From an uncultured Collinsella sp. (GTDB lineage: Bacteria; Actinomycetota; Coriobacteriia; Coriobacteriales; Coriobacteriaceae), in the NCBI GenBank assembly GCA_900549085.1, contig URMO01000084.1, positions 1 to 7,740 of the forward strand: a stretch of DNA of 7,740 bases. The letters are read 5' to 3'. A program made the translations under genes and the position numbers. Shown one piece after another: positions 6,219 to 7,740 of this stretch. The notes beneath the pieces were generated by a model. That model saw nothing but the letters and a program-made list of their open reading frames with translations. It had not been told where the DNA came from and did no database searches. Within the stretch, counting starts at the first letter, position 1. The number at the start of each line of letters is the position of its first letter.

Positions 6219-6260
6219 AAAGAGTGTCCCCAGCGACTAGTCATTTAAGAACGTCCCCAA
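6219..6260 (-). repeat. Right 42-bp inverted repeat of the RAYT element
   Basis: Reverse complement of the left repeat at 5251-5292 with two mismatches. It keeps the CTAG-centred core (6235-6242) and the GGGGAC ends. The outer end runs directly into a second inverted-repeat system (6251-6312). Confidence 0.88.
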
Positions 6261-6312
6261 TGGCTATCGGCCGCGCCACTGCCTAGCCATTGGGGACGTC
6301 CGCAATGGCTAG
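6251..6312. repeat. Overlapping, mutually exclusive hairpins between the RAYT element and cobO
   Basis: Bases 6251-6266 and 6284-6299 are perfect 16-bp inverted repeats with a 17-base spacer. Bases 6283-6312 form a second palindrome: two perfect 10-bp arms (6283-6292, 6303-6312) with a near-palindromic GGACGTCC centre. The middle segment can pair with only one partner at a time. The last arm covers the TAG stop of cobO on the minus strand. There is no T tract on either side, so this is not a textbook terminator. Confidence 0.75.
6267..6299 (+). repeat. Direct repeat, right copy; vestige of a MATE gene 3' end
   Basis: 30 of 33 positions match 5201-5233. Read in the matching frame from 6262, it encodes MAIGRATA and a TAG stop, compared with LGRATA-stop at the end of the MATE gene. 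The two differences within the shared codons (GGT/GGC, ACC/ACT) are both silent. It is too short to be a gene and is best read as a leftover of the original sequence beside cobO or of a related allele. Confidence 0.7.
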
Positions 6313-6794
6313 TATTCGATGCCTTGACGGGCTAGGAGGCCTTCGTCGAAGTAGTGTTTGACGGGGCGCATTTCGGTGACCAGGTCGGCAAGATCGGCCA
6401 GTGGCAGCAGGCCTCGGCCGGTGAGCACGAGTTCCGTGGTGGCTGGCTTTATAGCGATCAACGTTTCGACATCCTCGCGCGTCACGAAGCCGCGGCGCAT
6501 GGCCTCGCCGAGTTCGTCCAAAATCAGAACGTCGACCTGTGATATCTGCTCGCGTGCGAGCTCCATGATCTGCTCGGCGCAAGCCTCGGGTGTGTCGCGA
6601 TCGGCCTGTACAATGCGCAGTCCCAGGCGCGGTGCGGCATCGTGTTCGGCGCAGTGTAGCTTCTTGGCGAACTGCAGCATGAGCACGTTAAGTCCATAGC
6701 CCGTGGCGCGCAGCGCGAGCCCCAGCGCAGCCGTCGTCTTGCCCTTGCCGTCGCCCGTATAGATTTGAACCTTGCCGACTTCCAGTGATGCCAT
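6309..6794 (-). CDS. cobO: Corrinoid adenosyltransferase (CobO/BtuR, CobA type)
   Basis: A 161-residue ATP:cob(I)alamin / cob(I)yrinic acid a,c-diamide adenosyltransferase, which transfers the 5'-deoxyadenosyl group of ATP to Co(I) to make the B12 coenzyme form. It has the family P-loop GDGKGKTT (14-21), a Walker-B-like VDVLILDELGEA (87-98), LTGR (124-127) and the diagnostic C-terminus ADLVTEMRPVKHYFDEGLL (136-154) ending QGIEY. At 161 residues it is shorter than the usual 175-200. The shortage lies between LQFAKK and the Walker B strand, where family members have a longer loop after the first strand pair. ATG at 6794 has AAAGGA (6800-6805) five bases upstream. No other cobalamin genes and no cobalamin riboswitch are visible, so it may serve salvage. 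It is divergent from ftsH, and its stop lies inside a palindrome. Confidence 0.93.
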   Translation of the reverse strand: MASLEVGKVQIYTGDGKGKTTAALGLALRATGYGLNVLMLQFAKKLHCAEHDAAPRLGLRIVQADRDTPEACAEQIMELAREQISQVDVLILDELGEAMRRGFVTREDVETLIAIKPATTELVLTGRGLLPLADLADLVTEMRPVKHYFDEGLLARQGIEY

Positions 6795-6886
6795 CTCTGT
6801 CCTTTCGTGCCCGGCGTCGGTTTATCGCCGTCCGGGTTGGGTATTCTAGATAGCATTATCAACCCCAGTAGATGGAGTTCAAGCAG

Positions 6887-7740
6887 ATGGAGATGGATGA
6901 CAACAAACGTAGACGGAATATGATCCTCTACGTGCTCATCGCCTTCGTCGTCTACCTCGTGCTCTCGACCGTTCTGTTCCCTAACATCGGTCACACGCAG
7001 CAGATTACGAAGACCGATTACTCGACGTTTGTCAAAGCGCTCGATAAGAAGAGTGTCGACAAGGTCGAGTACAATACCGACGATTACACCATTTATTACA
7101 CCAAGAAGGGCGAGGACGAGAACATCGCCTATAAGACGACTGGCGTGCCGAATGACGCGGGCTTTACCGATCGCGTGCTTGAATCTGGCGCCTCGCTAGA
7201 GTCGGTCGTTCCCGATAAGAACTCGGGTCTGATGACCTACTACCTGCTCACCCTCATTCTTCCCATTGCGATTTTCTTCCTCATCGGTTGGTGGCTTAAC
7301 CGCCGCATGAAGAAGGCTATGGGCGATGACGGCCCGTCGATGAACTTTGGCGGCGGTGGCTTTGGCGGCGGCGGACTGGGTAAGTCCGGCGCTCGCGTAA
7401 TCGCCTCCAAAGATGTCGGCGTGACCTTTAAGGATGTTGCAGGCCAGGAAGAGGCCAAGGAATCCCTTAAGGAGGTCGTCGACTTTCTGGAGAAGCCGCA
7501 GCGCTACGAGGAGATCGGCGCCAAGCTGCCGCGCGGTGCTCTTCTTGTGGGCCCTCCGGGTACCGGTAAAACCCTGCTCGCCAAGGCTGTGGCCGGCGAG
7601 GCAGGCGTGCCGTTCTTTAGTATTTCTGGTTCTGAGTTCGTCGAGATGTTTGTCGGCCGCGGCGCCGCCAAGGTTCGTGACCTGTTTAAGCAGGCCAAGG
7701 AAAAGGCCCCGTGCATCGTGTTTATCGATGAGATCGATAC
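6887..7740 (+). CDS. ftsH: ATP-dependent zinc metalloprotease FtsH, N-terminal part
   Basis: The first 284 complete codons of FtsH, the membrane-anchored AAA+ protease that degrades misfolded membrane proteins and regulatory proteins; the frame is open at the right edge. Order of parts: short charged N-terminus, membrane helix 1 (about 12-31), extracytoplasmic domain (32-115), membrane helix 2 (about 118-138), a Gly-rich linker (FGGGGFGGGG), then the AAA domain with VTFKDVAGQEEAK, Walker A GPPGTGKT (222-229), the pore-loop motif MFVG and Walker B IVFIDEID (277-284). The zinc-binding HEXXH protease domain lies beyond the window. Three in-frame ATGs exist (6872, 6887, 6893). I prefer 6887 because GGAG (6874-6877) lies 9 bases upstream; 6872 has no site and 6893 is too close. 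The 92-bp gap to divergent cobO must hold both promoters, and I see no clear hexamer pair. Confidence 0.96.
   Translation, partial: MEMDDNKRRRNMILYVLIAFVVYLVLSTVLFPNIGHTQQITKTDYSTFVKALDKKSVDKVEYNTDDYTIYYTKKGEDENIAYKTTGVPNDAGFTDRVLESGASLESVVPDKNSGLMTYYLLTLILPIAIFFLIGWWLNRRMKKAMGDDGPSMNFGGGGFGGGGLGKSGARVIASKDVGVTFKDVAGQEEAKESLKEVVDFLEKPQRYEEIGAKLPRGALLVGPPGTGKTLLAKAVAGEAGVPFFSISGSEFVEMFVGRGAAKVRDLFKQAKEKAPCIVFIDEID

Larger units (their letters stand above)
5251..6260. mobile_element. RAYT-type element of about 1.0 kb bounded by 42-bp inverted repeats
   Basis: A single transposase gene sits between two inverted 42-bp repeats. RAYT proteins are domesticated or rarely moving relatives of IS200/IS605 transposases that process REP palindromes as single strands. 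The coding part is less GC-rich than the neighbours, with more AT-ending codons, which fits horizontal acquisition. Between the left repeat and the gene (5293-5421) is a leader with a 7-bp stem (5317-5323 with 5341-5347) and no other gene. Between the gene and the right repeat is only 26 bp. Confidence 0.75.

Noticed and set aside
5221..6312. CRISPR array
   Set aside because: The repeats are inverted or directly adjacent with no regular unique spacers and no cas genes; they fit RAYT-associated palindromes.
6795..6886. Cobalamin riboswitch controlling cobO
   Set aside because: The gap is only 92 bp and shared with ftsH, and I find no B12-box-like sequence or space for the roughly 200-base aptamer.

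Overview
This looks like chromosomal DNA from a GC-rich bacterium, most probably a gut Coriobacteriia (Collinsella-like) member of the Actinomycetota. The Bacillota-like ThyA, DHFR and FtsH sequences combined with high-GC codon choice suggest this. That assignment is from recalled family resemblance, not from a search. The window carries housekeeping genes plus one small mobile-element island.

Layout. (1) 1-296: the 3' end of ffh (SRP54), ending in a Gly-Lys-Lys repeat and a Gly/Met-rich tail. (2) 315-360: a perfect 20-bp-stem hairpin shared with the convergent gene on the minus strand. (3) 414-1178 (-): a fusion of a DUF134 helix-turn-helix domain, a NifX/NifB-like cluster-binding domain and a Cys/His-rich tail. 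A strong internal ribosome binding site lies exactly at the domain junction. Two CATATG-centred palindromes flank its predicted promoter. (4) 1345-2721 (+): a tight thyA-folA operon for dTMP synthesis and dihydrofolate recycling. (5) 2831-3745 (+): a SpoU/TrmH-family RNA 2'-O-methyltransferase. (6) 3871-5220 (+): a MATE-family multidrug transporter. (7) 5221-6312: a RAYT (REP-associated tyrosine transposase) inside 42-bp near-perfect inverted repeats, with further repeat units and alternative hairpins outside. A short copy of the MATE gene's 3' end lies on the far side. (8) 6309-6794 (-): a short CobO/BtuR corrinoid adenosyltransferase. (9) 6887-7740 (+): the N-terminal part of ftsH, cut by the window edge inside the AAA domain just after Walker B.

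How they work together. thyA and folA form one metabolic cycle: ThyA oxidises methylene-THF to DHF and FolA reduces it back. The other genes look like independent transcription units. The two places most worth attention are the DUF134-NifX gene and the RAYT island. The first has the architecture of an autoregulated metal- or cluster-responsive DNA-binding protein that may make two products from one reading frame. The second has repeats that record how the element came to sit between the MATE gene and cobO.
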